Shown one piece after another: positions 20,201 to 31,041 of a DNA stretch of 64,000 nucleotides. How positions within the stretch are numbered: position 1 is the first letter of the stretch; each line of letters opens with the position of its first letter. The notes below the pieces were generated by a model. That model ran no database searches. It was not told where the DNA came from and saw nothing but the letters and a program-made list of their open reading frames with translations. The position numbers and the translations under genes are program-made. Source of the DNA: Tubulanus polymorphus (taxonomy: Eukaryota; Nemertea; Palaeonemertea; Tubulaniformes; Tubulanidae); contig NC_134034.1 of the NCBI RefSeq assembly GCF_964204645.1, forward strand, positions 868,001 to 932,000, written 5' to 3'.

Positions 20201-22778
20201 AATATTGCCGTAACTATAGAATTTCTCCGATTTGAAATAATATCGACATTGATTGTTAACCGTCGGATAAACCTTATACAGCAAATTCGGCATGGACGCG
20301 AGCACGTTGAAGCAGACGACCGCGGCGATCACGTGATTCAACGATCGTACGGTCGTCCATCGTTTGACCTTGAACGGAAACAGAACGGTAAGCACTCGTT
20401 CCAAGGTGACACAGACTGTTATCCAGTTACGTATCATATAGATGCCGTACACGACGCCCGGTAGATATCCGTCGAGATACGGAAATAACAGATTTTGGCG
20501 GATGTAGATAAATCGTCGGCCATATTGGAAATATCTGTACAGTGCACCTACGCTGAATTCGGGAACGCTTACCAGCGAAAATAGTGCGTCAACTATTGTC
20601 AGCGCTTTCAGTAAATGATAGGTAGGCTGGAACGAGAACCGTCTGAGCACGAAATAACAGAACACGTTTAGAATCGTAGCCACTAACGCGATAGGTGTCG
20701 CCACTAACGTGTTGATATAGAAACGCGACCACGTGATGTAATTGGGTCGACATGTTTTATTGAAATCATGAACTAAACGCTCGTCGTATAGCGGCCAAAG
20801 TCGCGAACGAGACATCCTTGACAGCTGTCTGCTGCGTGGCTGCTGTCACTATGGCTGTGTTCGAAGCTGTCAGTGCGACTACTGTCCCAGTGGCTGTCTG
20901 TTGTCTGTCTGTTTGGCTGCCCTCACTACTGTACAGACCTGACGCCGTCACTTAATCACCGCCTGCTGTCTAACCGCGTGGTCGACGAGTCTGAGACGCG
21001 TTCTGCTGTCCTTATGGCGGTCCCCTGTATCTCACTGTCAGTCCATGTGTGTCTTCTAGAATCTACAATGTGTCTCCTGAATTTCGATAATTTGTCACTT
21101 TATCAATTTCAACCACCGCGCGCACGCGCGAACCAACAGCTTTTATCGCGTATATTGTTTGTTTCATGTCATGATAGATAATTTAAAGATGCATAAATAC
21201 GTTGTCCGCTAATGGAAGCAAGAAACAAATCTTTTCGCGCAATAAATCTAAAATGCTGTAAACTGGTAAAATGGTACAGTGCGCTTTTTCTGATTTGAAA
21301 CAAACATCGGGGGACTGAGACGAGGCGAGTTGCAAGCTGTTTAGAGCGGGGGAGGGGGATGGGAATGGGGGGTGGGGTGGCAGGTATCGTATGGAATTTC
21401 ATCAGGCATCACAGACACCCAGGCGAAGCTTGTAGTAACCCAAGGCCCAAGTGTACACGATGTCTTACATAATCAATGTTAGCTAATGCTTTAGTGTAAA
21501 CTTACTGTAACGTTCACGCACGGTTGCTGCAAGGTGAAGGCCAAACATGGATTGTAGTAATAGGTCACAGTTGGTTGATAAGTGACGGAAAATCTGCAAA
21601 CAAAATATTCACATTTCTGATGAGATCATTTGGGCTATAATAAGCACCTTTAACTGTTTCTGATGGCCAGCCGGGTAGTTACCATTGGCATAAATGTGGA
21701 TCTTAGACTCTGGTCTTAAAGTTGTCAGATTGGTTATATAACCAAAATGAGCTTAAACTGGTTCTAAGTTGTTTGATTGGTTATAGAACCAAAGTGAGCT
21801 TAGCCTGGTTTTAAGTTGTTTGATTGGTTATGGAACAAAATGAGCTTAGCTTAGTTTTAAGTGAACCAAAATGACATTTAACTGGTCGTAAATTATGAGA
21901 TTGGCTATAGAACCAAAGTGAGCTTGGACTGGTTTTAAGTTGTTTGATTGGTTATGGAACAAAATGAGCTTAGCTTAGTTTTAAGTGAACCAAAATGACA
22001 TTTAACTGGTCGTAAATTATGAGATTGGCTATAGAACCAAAGTGAGCTTGGACTGGTTTTAAATCTAAGCCATGACTGTGTAACTGAGTCCAAAGTGAAA
22101 TTCACCCCATCCTCCCTCTGCAGGGACTCGAACTTGATGGCATCGCTACACTCAGCCACGGCACGAACCCCTGCATCAGTAGACCGGGTGCGCAGGTACA
22201 TGCGCAGCTTTCCGAACGAAAACTGGCGGCACCAATCAGATTGCTCGTTGTATAATCGTTGAGGCAAATTTCAAGGATGAACTATAAATGGGAAAACCCG
22301 GGCTAAAATAGAACGGGATTTCTGATTGGCTAAAAATCACATCATCTGAACTGCGCATGTATCTGCGCACACGGTCGATTATGGCAGGGTTTAGTGCCGT
22401 GGCAATCTCGATGCCATCAGGTTCGAATCCCTGCCGGGGGAGGATGAATTCACCCAGGCCAGTCCTGGCAGTGGTTGTCTCCACAGAGATCTCCATTGCT
22501 CTACGAGATCCTAGTGTATACATCAGACACTAAGGTTCTTGGTGAAAAAGTGAAACTGATTGATCGGTCAGCCTGAATTATCCCCATTTCCCGTACCTTG
22601 GTTTATTGTCGGTATTGGCTAATGACCGGATGTTGACCAATCCACTTCCGTCCGACATAAGACAGCTACAATCGTCGATTTTATCACATGACGTCACAAC
22701 TGACGTCACGCTGGCGGCAGACGACATCACGATTAAAACAACAGAGACGAAACGACCGATAGCGAGGATGAATTTCAT
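17216..22778 (-). CDS. Cation-dependent M6P-receptor-like (MRH domain) membrane protein
   Basis: Probable type I sorting receptor of the Golgi/endosome. Coding exons: 22778-22597, 21593-21506, 19029-18917, 18388-18304, 17996-17914, 17354-17216; phases agree and the sum is 690 nt (229 aa). A signal peptide (ILAIGRFVSVVLIVMSS) leads into an MRH-like luminal domain with paired cysteines: CSCLMSDGSGLVNIRSLA, YYYNPCLAFTLQQPCVNV, VKLRCNTGV and YNFELTSSEVCPV. The last exon gives the membrane segment FFSLLFAYFILGFIFTHFV and a short tail, IPNYIFWSNLPGLI. That tail recalls the post-membrane FPHLAFWQDLGNLV of animal CD-MPR, but it lacks the long acidic-dileucine tail, so it may be another MRH receptor. 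I chose the inner Met at 22778; another in-frame ATG lies at 22814. E-boxes lie just upstream. Confidence 0.85.
17495..17590 (-). mobile_element. tRNA-like SINE copy, family 2
   Basis: On the minus strand, GGTCAGTGGGGCGAGGCGTG (A-box part) precedes GCGGGTTCGAGTCCTGCTGG (B box). It pairs with a plus-strand copy at about 41025-41115 that shares TTCACTATCAGTG between the boxes. It lies in the last intron of the M6PR-like gene. Confidence 0.7.
18060..18300. repeat. GACCAGTCTGG-type dispersed element
   Basis: Partly palindromic intronic sequence with repeated CCAGTCTGGGGCC / GGCCCCAGACTGGTCC edges around about 170 bp. It is consistent with a small inverted-repeat element. It belongs to the same style of repeats as those at 11480-11815. 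Confidence 0.5.
19763..20815 (-). CDS. Rhodopsin-type GPCR, intronless and nested
   Basis: Single open frame of 350 aa starting MSRSRLWPLY. Seven hydrophobic segments are visible: TM1 about 32-54 (TPIALVATILNVFCYFVL, with the conserved Asn), TM2 LLKALTIVDALFSLVSV (Asp present), TM3 VYGIYMIRNWITVCVTLERV, TM4 HVIAAVVCFNVLASM, TM5 LVVYFGTVTPILLLFIGNAV, TM6 TTITIVTAHLLCEFPNMFAL and TM7 SLVNVILYLVVNRRFR. ERV replaces DRY, and SLVNVILY takes the NPxxY position. The cysteine in VNNQCRYYF is a candidate for the extracellular disulphide. The overall look is of an invertebrate peptide-receptor-like (FMRFamide-receptor style) orphan; the ligand cannot be told. The gene lies on the same strand inside intron 2 of the M6PR-like gene, between 19030 and 21505, as a retro- or locally inserted intronless gene would. 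Confidence 0.9.
   Translation of the reverse strand: MSRSRLWPLYDERLVHDFNKTCRPNYITWSRFYINTLVATPIALVATILNVFCYFVLRRFSFQPTYHLLKALTIVDALFSLVSVPEFSVGALYRYFQYGRRFIYIRQNLLFPYLDGYLPGVVYGIYMIRNWITVCVTLERVLTVLFPFKVKRWTTVRSLNHVIAAVVCFNVLASMPNLLYKVYPTVNNQCRYYFKSEKFYSYGNIWPSFTMGRYTRPLVVYFGTVTPILLLFIGNAVLCTNVINVQKKRRSLLAKSSQQTSSNKDTMALVTTITIVTAHLLCEFPNMFALLNFDFRWLRGIVERNLFRYAAETGSKIDSLVNVILYLVVNRRFRSNAVDILRCTRRKYNA
21690..22080. repeat. Dispersed element cluster, tandemly duplicated
   Basis: Several copies of TTTGATTGGTTATGGAAC, AAAATGAGCTTAGC and AACTGGTCGTAAATTATGAG. A segment of about 150 bp is repeated almost exactly (about 21785-21925 and 21930-22065). It belongs to the family of 11480-11815. It is in intron 1 of the M6PR-like gene. 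Confidence 0.75.
22094..22455. repeat. Inverted repeat of about 360 bp containing a tRNA-like unit
   Basis: The left arm (from 22094: CATCCTCCC, GCAGGGACTCGAAC, GATGGCATCG, CCACGGCAC) is the reverse complement of the right arm (to about 22455: GTGCCGTGG, CGATGCCATC, GGTTCGAATCCCTGC, GGGAGGATG). Pairing continues inward through GTGCGCAGGTACATGCGCAG against CTGCGCATGTATCTGCGCAC. B-box-like GGTTCGAATCC sits in the arm. It lies in intron 1 of the M6PR-like gene. Confidence 0.8.
22440..22560. mobile_element. Short TTCACCNAG...CTTGGTGAA inverted-repeat element
   Basis: About 115 bp running from TTCACCCAGGCCAGTCCTGG through GTTGTCTCCACAGAGATC and ATCAGACACTAAGGTTC to TTGGTGAA. The same unit recurs at about 29510-29625, 33745-33865, 33880-33985 and 34150-34255, in both orientations, marking a multicopy non-autonomous family. 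Confidence 0.75.
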
Positions 22779-22830
22779 CTTCGCGTCGAATCCCGAATTA
22801 CGCTCCACTCTCAAAAATCAGTACCGGTAA

Positions 22831-22900
22831 TCACGTGATCAGTGAGGTCAGTCGCGTACGTGGACAGTAGTCACGTGATCAGTCTCTACAGTCACGTGGT
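22831..22900. promoter_or_regulatory. Three CACGTG boxes upstream of the M6PR-like gene
   Basis: TCACGTGA occurs at 22831-22838 and 22871-22878, and GTCACGTGG at 22891-22899, about 50-120 bp upstream of the chosen start codon (22778). The 8-bp palindrome matches the core of the CLEAR element (GTCACGTGAC) that MiT/TFE factors bind in vertebrate lysosomal promoters. The motif is seen; its function here is inference. Confidence 0.55.
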
Positions 22901-23785
22901 GCTTGCATCCTACTCCTACAAAACTACATTATACATTTGAATTAAAACTTGGCATGAAAGACGTTTGGTGCCAAAACTCGGGCCTCCATACCTGACATAG
23001 GTTTTAAAAATGAAAAGCGCAGATATTAACAAAATGATGACTTACACTCAATGAATTGGATTGGAAAATGAGGAAGTCACTAATATAGCGAGGACTTCAA
23101 TAATGTGAGGCTTATCCAAACCGACGACTTACACTTTTGTAGATTGGCGAACCCTGGACTCAAAAATAAACCTGACTTCAGTGCTCGACGACTTCAAACG
23201 ACAGAGTTTGACTATTCCTGTATTTTGTCCCCGAATGCCTGAAGTTTTACTGCACAGTGTCCAGAGTATAGTGTGTTAGAAGAATCAGTATTCTGGTCTC
23301 TCTCTCCCTTTCACAACGTTAAGTCCTATCTATACCAATACTAATATACTTGCGAGGTCAGCAAGCAGACGGCACTATGTAACGTATATAAACAGGTTTT
23401 GCTGTGTCACGAGGGCTCATTCAAAAACCATTAGCTCCCTATATTGAAAATAACCAGTTTTTACACACGTCGCATATAGCTCGCAAGAGGTCACGTGTAG
23501 GTCACGCGAGGACCAGTCATTACAAATACATATACAACAATGCGTTCAGTTATTCGTCGTCATAGCGATGAGGAAAAACCGGAAGAAAAAACGAGAAAGA
23601 TTATAATTGAATTCGAAAAAAGTAAAGTTCTATTGTATTATAACTTAGAAAATATGCGAGAGATCACCAGGAGAACAAAAGTTGAAGATAACAACTGCGC
23701 AAGTTTTAGAGAATGAAGTCCATTGATGCATTTACTGAAGAAGTTCTTCTTTTGTTTCGAATCTCATTAACAGGTGGCGCTTTCT
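22901..23785. other. Intergenic region
   Basis: No exon is recognised. It includes a short stretch with two further CACG boxes (about 23490-23512, GGTCACGTGTAGGTCACGCG). The last 60 bp before 23786 would be 3' untranslated sequence of the lectin gene. Confidence 0.4.
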
Positions 23786-25425
23786 TCAATTTCTGAATTC
23801 ACAAACAAGGTTGTAAGTATGATCGTTACAATCGCGAGTCTTCAGTAACCCGTCCGCGGTGCTATCGTCCTTTTTGATCGCCACGCAATGTTGATCGATC
23901 TCTTCCGTATCGGACGGTAACCATAGCGACGCTTCGACGACCGGGCCAGTTCCGTTGAACCATCTCATGTCCGCCTGTTGTATAGTAGCGGCTCGCGCCG
24001 ACAGCCAATAATCGCCTAAGAAACAAATGATAAAACCATCAATTATGAAAAAGGGGATTTGCAGTATATTAGAATGTCCCTATTATAACCAATAAACCTA
24101 ACTAACACTAGCGCCACGTAGTGGTTAAGCGATCTACTAAAGTATTTGTGCTTACAGGTAAAAGTGGAGTTTCAGAGGCGGATTCAGAGCTTATATTGAG
24201 AGGTAGCACCCGACAAGAAGGGCAATAACTATTTCAAGGAGGCACTACCCACGCGTAACGAAAGGGGGGTCTGTTGGCCCTCCCCTACGAAAATTTTTAA
24301 AACTAAACCCCTGCAGATGAGATTTCCAAGGATTTGAGCTTGTTTCAACCAACGAAAGAATTAGAGGGTAGCACGTGTCCCAGGTGCTACACCTTGTATC
24401 CGCGCTTGAGTTTAGGTGGCATATTTAGTTAATTATGGCCAGGGATACGTACACAATTATCGCAATATCGTTCCAATCAAATATTAATAAATTAACGGAT
24501 TGAATTGTTTTTACCCGTCAGATCACGAAGTAGCTCGTTCAACTTCTGCACTTCCGGTGACGTAGTCATTGACGCGAGGGTTTTCCCCTCTGATTCGCAC
24601 AGCTTTGCCGCTTCTTCCATATTGGCGACGCTTTGCTCGATCACAAAATATTTAACTGTTCCAGGTTCGCTGATCTTCTACAACATTACGTACATCATAC
24701 CTCAGAGGTTATTTGTTATTTTGTAAGTAACTTATTGACCAATCGGCTTTCGTTGTTAGGACAGTCTTTGTCTTTCAGAAACAAATGATGATCAATCTTG
24801 AATTGGTTTTTGCAGTTGGGGCTCAATTTTATGTCTCAGCCATTTCATAAACAGTCACTAACAACCTGGCGCTACTTCCCTCAATTTCAATTGTAAATGA
24901 ACTATATTCATTAAACTGTTTTGAAAACAGCGCATAGAATTGAGTCTTAACCACACTACTCTCTTAGTTTTGAAAATGGCTCGTAGACTTAAGTTTTTTA
25001 AGAGATATTTTACAAACTAAGACAGTAGTGACGTTTAGACTCGATTCTTTGAGCTAAACTTTTTACGGAAAGCAACAATTTCTGAAAATCAATTTTCACA
25101 AACTTACCTGATAATGAGCGACAGTGGCGCCGCCTGATGGTTGATAATCGTTCATACCATTGAGCATCGTCTCCTTATGGGTCAAACATTCACCAGTGTT
25201 GCCACCTTGCGAGGGTTCAGTGAACACAATCCCAACGCATGCCAACACCTGGACGCAGGCCATAGCGCATTCGGTTACGCTAACCACTTGCGTTTTGGTC
25301 AAGGTCGCCGCGGAGCTGACGACTTGGTTATCGCGTTTAAACATCGCAACACGTGACTCCAAAGCCTCGCTATGGAGTACAATATACCACGTGATCGACA
25401 GCCACAACAAAGCAGCCGAATCCAT
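23786..25425 (-). CDS. Secreted C-type lectin with N-terminal cysteine-rich (PAN-like) region
   Basis: Three exons: 25425-25108, 24677-24515, 24015-23786; phases agree and the sum is 711 nt (236 aa). A signal peptide (SAALLWLSITWYIVLHS) is followed by about 85 residues with four cysteines (VTECAMACVQVLACVGIVF ... GECLTHKE), a pattern like PAN/apple or sub-lectin modules of molluscan and annelid lectins. Exon 2 begins the lectin fold (KYFVIEQSVANMEEAAKLCE, then GKTLASMTTSPEVQKLNELL). Exon 3 has DYWLSARA, MRWFNGTG, W.PSD, HCVAIKK and the closing CNDHTYNLVCEF. The QPD/EPN plus WND calcium-binding motif is not evident, so classical sugar binding is uncertain. The acceptor at 24678 is weak; using it gives the in-phase KISEPGTVKYF junction. 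Confidence 0.85.
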
Positions 25426-26739
25426 CGTAGAATTGAACCTGGATTTAAATCGAAACCAGGCCGTCGTGAACCGGTTTTAACCTGTATCTTATATCAAATC
25501 TATTCGCCTACTTCAAAATAAGGCGGCCATATTGGAATCCTTCTCCAAGTCCCGCGAGAATAGGGCAAAATCCTGCTGTCAGAGCCCCGATTTCTCGCTC
25601 ATAATTTGGACAAATTGGAGCACGATCTCCATCATGGCCGTCTTATTGTACCAACCTATAAATCTAAAATGTCGGCTCTCGTCGCATTCAAAATAACCGC
25701 ACCAGAGTAAATACCGCAGCAACAGAGACAGACGATATGTCACTTTTCATTAAAAGCACACACAGTTAAGTAGAACGCACACGCGATCACAAACAAATCA
25801 ACAAAACTATTTTATAGATTTTATAAAAGCTTTCGATTGTGTTCGCCGCGCTAAAAGTGATATAGAGTGTGAACTCCCAGCACGGTTCCATCATCAAGAT
25901 ACCCGGGACACATTGAACGATAATAACCCTTTTAAGCTTATATGAAATGATGCTTTGTTTTCCATTCGTGCATTTTCTAAGGGCCAGTAAGGGTTTATTG
26001 CGGTTCCTTTTTACCGAATGATCTTATTTGTGTTTTTAGCCATAGAAACACGGTATTTCTTTAGAAACCATCACTGGCACGCGAGATCACTTTGCGTCAT
26101 AGAAATGGGACGTTTCTAAAAACTACCACCGGCAGGCAAGGTCGCTGGGCCTAATTGGGCGTTTTAAACCAACACTGCCATTCGCGAGGTCACTGAGCTA
26201 TAACCGAACTACCACTGGTAGGCGAGGTCGATGAGCCACAGATATATTGGATACTTCTACCCCCATATAGACAGACGACAGAAGTTTTTTCTTAAGATTT
26301 AATTTTCTGTTCGCAGTCAACCCGAAAAATGGTACTAGGTGGGTAAATGAACTAATATATCTAGAATGGATGCCAGCTGCACCGTGGCGCCACTGTCGCG
26401 ATAACCATAGATAGAAACAAAGATATCAGTCAAATGTAGGCTAAATGAATAAAGCTTGTTTTATTGAACGAAATTTGTAAAAGTTTTATAGATATTGAGC
26501 TATCATTATACGTAGGACCATATATGACGTCACAAATAGACCTCCCTCGTGGTCACCAATCAGCCAATCAAATTCATTCATTTCTAGTTTATTAAGTTAA
26601 TGATGATGATGATGAAATAGCCAAGTCATTTCTAACATTGATTGTGACTTTGAGGTAATAAAACGAATCATTGCTGTTTTTTTAAGATTTTCTACCGTCG
26701 CCACCAGATGGCGGAATAGTGGTAGTTATGAATTGATGT
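25426..26739. other. Intergenic region; diverged repeats and 3' UTR of EF-hand gene 1
   Basis: About 26070-26240 has four diverged units built on ACCACTGGCAGGCGAGGTC followed by GCTGAGCC. The part from about 26350 to 26700 is homologous to 30650-31020 downstream of the paralogous EF-hand gene. AATAAA on the minus strand at 26460-26465 (TTCAATAAAAC) is the likely poly(A) signal. No other gene is seen. Confidence 0.6.
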
Positions 26740-28537
26740 TTACAGTTGACAAATGGCTAGCGGCATGAACTGCTTGAACTCTTCGAAACTGAGTTTGCCG
26801 TCGTTATTCGTGTCGCATTCCTTAACTTTCTTCCGTAGAGCGTCGGCCAATTCGGGGCTGATGTTGAGTTCTTTAGCGATTTCGTCGACGGTCAGTTTGT
26901 TGTCATCATCCTTATCCGCTATGTTGAACATATGTCTGTATTGAGATTCCTTGTCCTGACTGGAATGGAAAGTATCAAATAGAAATCCAATCTTCAAAAT
27001 CGTGCTATCTAGAAATTCTAGGTAATTCTCTTTATTTAAATCAACTCAATATCTGGAACATCTCTGTCTGAACGCACTTCTGACACTGAGACCTTCCCCT
27101 ATACATGGAACTCTACCATAACGTTGGGTCCCCCAGGGTACGACCCCTCCGATCTTGAACCCCTGAGCACTGACACAACCCCTCCAATCTAGAACCCCCC
27201 AAGCTCAATATCTGGAACACCTCTGTCTGGACGCACTTCTGACACTGAGACCTTCCCCTATACATGGAACTCTGCCATAAGGTTGAGTCGCCCAGGGTAC
27301 GACCCCTCCGATCTTGATCCCCTGAGCACTGACACAACCCCTCCAATCTAGAACCCCCAATTTTTGTTGCAAACCCCTCCAATTTAGAACCCCCAAGCTC
27401 TGTTGCAAACCCCTCCGATTTAAAACCCCCAAGCTCTGTTGCAACCCCTCCGATCTAGAACCCCCAAGCTCTGTTGCAACCCCTCCAATTTTGAACCCCT
27501 CAGCTCTGTGTTGCAGTCCCTTAAATCTAGAACCTCTCTGTTGCAACCTCTTCAACTTAGGAGCGTTAACTAGTTGTTCCAGATTGATGAGTTATTTTGG
27601 GCATACGTACACGTGTAAGGCCGCGAGGAATTCTTTTTTACTGACACCGCCCCTTTGATCCCTGTTCATAAATTCGAAATACTCCTACAAAATATAAAAA
27701 AAACAACCATCGATCTAGCAGAAGTAGATTAAAAAAAAAAAACTAACGTAAACCTCAACTATATCGGTGAACTCGAGACTTTTGATCATCTTGGACTGAT
27801 TTACCAGAAGTAGATGCCATCGTTAAACTAGACTATTGTTACGTGTGTGTACTACCGTTGTGCCGATCTGAACGGGTCGGATGTCGACCTAGTCGGGTCG
27901 TATGTCGACCTAATCGGGTCGTATGTCGACCTGAGCTTACATTTATATCAATGTTATACTACTAAGTATTTTGTTCATGTATTTTGAAGGTTGAAATTCC
28001 CCAATTAGTTTTTTACCTTTGCCTGGCATGGATTTTTGAACATTTTGACACACTCATCCAAGCACAGCGTACCGCTTCCATCGAGGTCCTTCTCATCGAA
28101 CAGTTTCAATAGTGTATCGCATCTTTTTCGATCCGTCGGAGACAGTTTCAACTTGTCGCCTTCAAAACAAGATCATATAAACATTAACAGAGCGAAAACG
28201 TAATCTTGATATCATAAACGAAACAGTTAAGTCGTTATCTTTCGCACTCTCTCTAAATTGTAAAAACTGTAAACTCTCAATTGTAATAGCGGCCTCCGTA
28301 GCAAAACGGAAAATGGAAACTGTTAATTGTAAATCTAAAACTGTAAATTGTAAATGCAGAACTTTTACTTGTAAATGGTAAACATTTACTTGTAAATGGT
28401 AAACATTTACTTGTAAATGGTGAACATTTACTTGTAAATTGTAAACAGTTACTTGTAAATGGTAAACAGTTAATTGTAAATGCATGACTGTTAATTTCAA
28501 ACCTACCGGTAGTTTTGACAATTTCGTCGTTACTCAT
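26740..28537 (-). CDS. Four-EF-hand calcium-binding protein, copy 1
   Basis: Exons 28537-28507, 28159-28017, 27684-27611, 26959-26740; phases 1, 0, 2; 468 nt, 155 aa. The start is MSNDEIVKTTG. Four loops are readable: DLDGSGTLCLDE, NRDQRGGVSKKE, DKDDDNKLTVDE and DTNNDGKLSFEE. Each has acceptable residues at positions 1, 3, 5 and 12, though the second has Arg at position 5 and may bind weakly. The spacing gives two EF pairs, as in calmodulin-like or sarcoplasmic-type soluble sensors; I cannot name the subfamily. There is no signal peptide or membrane segment, so it is probably cytosolic. The neighbour at 31042-32797 has the same exon plan, so the pair arose by tandem duplication. Confidence 0.92.
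27040..27570 (-). repeat. Compound minisatellite in EF-hand gene 1 intron 3
   Basis: Two copies of a unit of about 175 bp (TCAATATCTGGAACA to CCAATCTAGAACCCC, starting about 27045 and 27206) are followed by five to six short units, CCCCTCCGATCTAGAACCCC plus AAGCTCTGTTGCAA. They fill most of the intron between 26960 and 27610. The open frames on the minus strand are repeat artefacts. Confidence 0.85.
28310..28500 (+). repeat. TTACTTGTAAATGGTAAACA minisatellite
   Basis: About eight units of about 22 bp lie in intron 1 of EF-hand gene 1, ending only a few bases from the donor of exon 1 (28507). The paralogous intron (32460-32760) holds a different but similarly placed GTTAACTGTTATCC array. Confidence 0.85.
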
Positions 28538-31041
28538 TTTGATTGTTTTTTGATGAAGACCTCAGACGTACAAGCAGAAAGTAATATCCCCGGCGAATGT
28601 CGTAAATCAGGGCGTTGTTACCAGTTTTGTAATAACGGCGGCGGCGGGCACCTGTTCAAGTGGTACTCCCGACGACATACGTCACCCACATCACCTATAG
28701 AAACTTCACAATATGTATAGTTCTAGAAAAAGTGAAACAAGTTTGGCTTTGTGTATGCATTATTTGTTCGAAATCGGTTTCTATCGTCTCGTTGCATCAT
28801 AAACCGGGTTGCAGTAGCGAGAACAAATGCGACAGAACGAGAAATCGGTTTGAGTCAGCGGACACCGGAGGTTTATTCCGCTATGGGAAAAGTCGGTATG
28901 ATCTTGCGAACCCCCGGCGAACGGTTTAGTCGGTTTACGCCTAACCTAAGACACCGGTTTATGAAAACCCGTTTATGAAAAGATATGAAGAAAGACGATT
29001 TTCCTATAAACCGATACGGTTTGTGCAAACCGATTTCAAACAAATGCGCCTCTGTACATGGTAGACTCTAATGTCGTTAAAATCCAGGGCCCGGTTGTGT
29101 AGACTGGTATTACCTTTAACCCGTGGGCTAACTAAATAGAAAATAAATTAAGTTAACCCCCGGGTTAAAGGTAATACCAACAAAACGGCTCCAACAAAAT
29201 GTGTAACTTCTCATGCGCAACTCAAAACATAGATGATCGGACAGTAAAATCAGCACCAGCCCTAAACATAACCCTAACAGGACTCGAACCTGCCAACTCC
29301 AGAATGCTAGCCATGCACACTAACGACTAGACCATAGAGGTACCTGAGCTTGAATGTTTGTCTGGACTGTGTGGTGACTGGTGACAGTTAAGATAGTTGA
29401 TATAGTGATGATTGATTACTACACTGTCGTCAACCTATTTATCGGGGGCCCAAAAACTGGTAACCGTGGTAACAACACTGTTTACTTATCAACTGTAAGC
29501 TTGCTTTCTTCACCAAGAACGTTAGTGTCTGATATACCAGGGTGGGAACTCTAGGATTGTAGAGCGATGGAGATCACTGTGGAGACGAACACATCTAGGA
29601 CTCGGATGAAACTTAACCAACTTTCGAGCAACTGCGACTGTGGCCCATAATGGTTGTTTGCTAGTTGAGCAGTGCCCTCTGGCGGTAACTGTGGCTGGGC
29701 AGGCTATGTAAGCCTCTACAACGTGCTGTTTTTGTCTTTGTCAACGAGGATATTTTTGCGTGGCGAATTCTTCAAGAAATGTCGAGGCACATACTCGTCG
29801 ATATTTACCCGAACTAGTTGAAGTGTCGAGGAGACCTACTCGAAATTTAATTCGCGCGTAGACAAGTGAATTTGCGAATAACTCAGGTACTCGAAGAACC
29901 AGTCGCGATCGTGAGAATCAGGATAAGTGGCTGTTGAGATTCTCTATCGCGTCGCACTTTTAATCGAAACCACGATTTTTTATCCAGGGTTCATTTTAAA
30001 ATACCGACACACCGCCTGAAATAGAATTGTGCTCGAATTTTTTAAGGGGCAGTTTTGATACTGAGACCGACATGTCTAGCATACCTTAAAAATATTAAGC
30101 AGGAAGGTCTTCGCTTGTTTGTACAGTCGTGCTTAGGAATTACCTGTATACATATCTATCAAGGGGGGGGGACTTTGGTTCTGTGCAAAGTATCAATTTT
30201 TTGTTTGTACACGAGGGGCTACTTCGCATTTTCTTAGATCGATTTCCATAGTTCAGAGTTAAGTTTGACTCAAGATTAACTCACAACTGTGGAACTGGAT
30301 CCTGAGTTCAGAGTTAACCTAACACGCAAACCGTAGAACTGCATCAAGAGTTCGGAGTTGACTCTAACATATGCCATCGGAATGGTTAGATTCCAATCCT
30401 TATTCCTAAGACTGAACTTCGCCAATACATTCAATCCATTCGGAAACTTTGACCCAGAATTTCCAAGCAAAATGGATTAAAGAAAGTTCAGATAAGTTTG
30501 GATTCCTCCTGTAGTGCATTGTAGATGGTACATTTGTATTTTTATACCTTGCATGTTTTTAAAACGTCTTTATTTTTCTCCTTTTTAAGAAATATTATTT
30601 TCTTCCTCCGTTTATCAGAGATTAAATTAAAAGAAAGTCAATGAACTTATCTCACTTCTGATGGATGCGAGCACCGTGGCGCCACAGCCGCGAAAACCAC
30701 AGATAAAGACAAAGATTTCAGTCAAATGTTGGCTAAATGAATATAATGTTTTATTGAACTAAATTTTGTATATAAGTTTTACGGATAACCATCTATTAGA
30801 ATATATCGGACCTATATGACGTCATAAATACGTAGACCTCCATCGTAGTCAACAACCAGCCAATCAAATTCATTTTTCTAACCACCCAGTTCATGGTGTT
30901 AACATCATTACGACTTAAAGCAATCATTAACATCGATTGTGACTTTCAGGTAATGGAACGAATTATAATTGCTTTTTTAATACATTCCGTCAGACGGCGG
31001 AAGAATAGAATAAGTAATATGTAGCGGTAAGCTATGTTTAA
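28538..31041. other. Intergenic region between the EF-hand paralogues
   Basis: Bases about 28545-28735 are upstream sequence of copy 1 and resemble 32800-33010 upstream of copy 2 (GGCGGCGGGCACCTGTTCAA, CTCCCGACGACATACG, GTATAGTTCTAGAAAA). A SINE lies at 29265-29400 and a short inverted-repeat element at 29510-29625. A GAGTTCAGAGTTAACC-type dispersed repeat lies at 30245-30480. Bases 30650-31020 are the 3' region of copy 2, with AATAAA (minus) at 30750-30755. No gene is recognised in 28920-30640. Confidence 0.6.
29265..29400 (-). mobile_element. tRNA-like SINE copy
   Basis: On the minus strand, TATGGTCTAGTCGTTAG then GCAGGTTCGAGTCCTG and an AGGGTTA tail. The GTTTGTCTGGACTGTGTGG block lies on the same side as in 3985-4150, so this is the same family. 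Confidence 0.7.
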
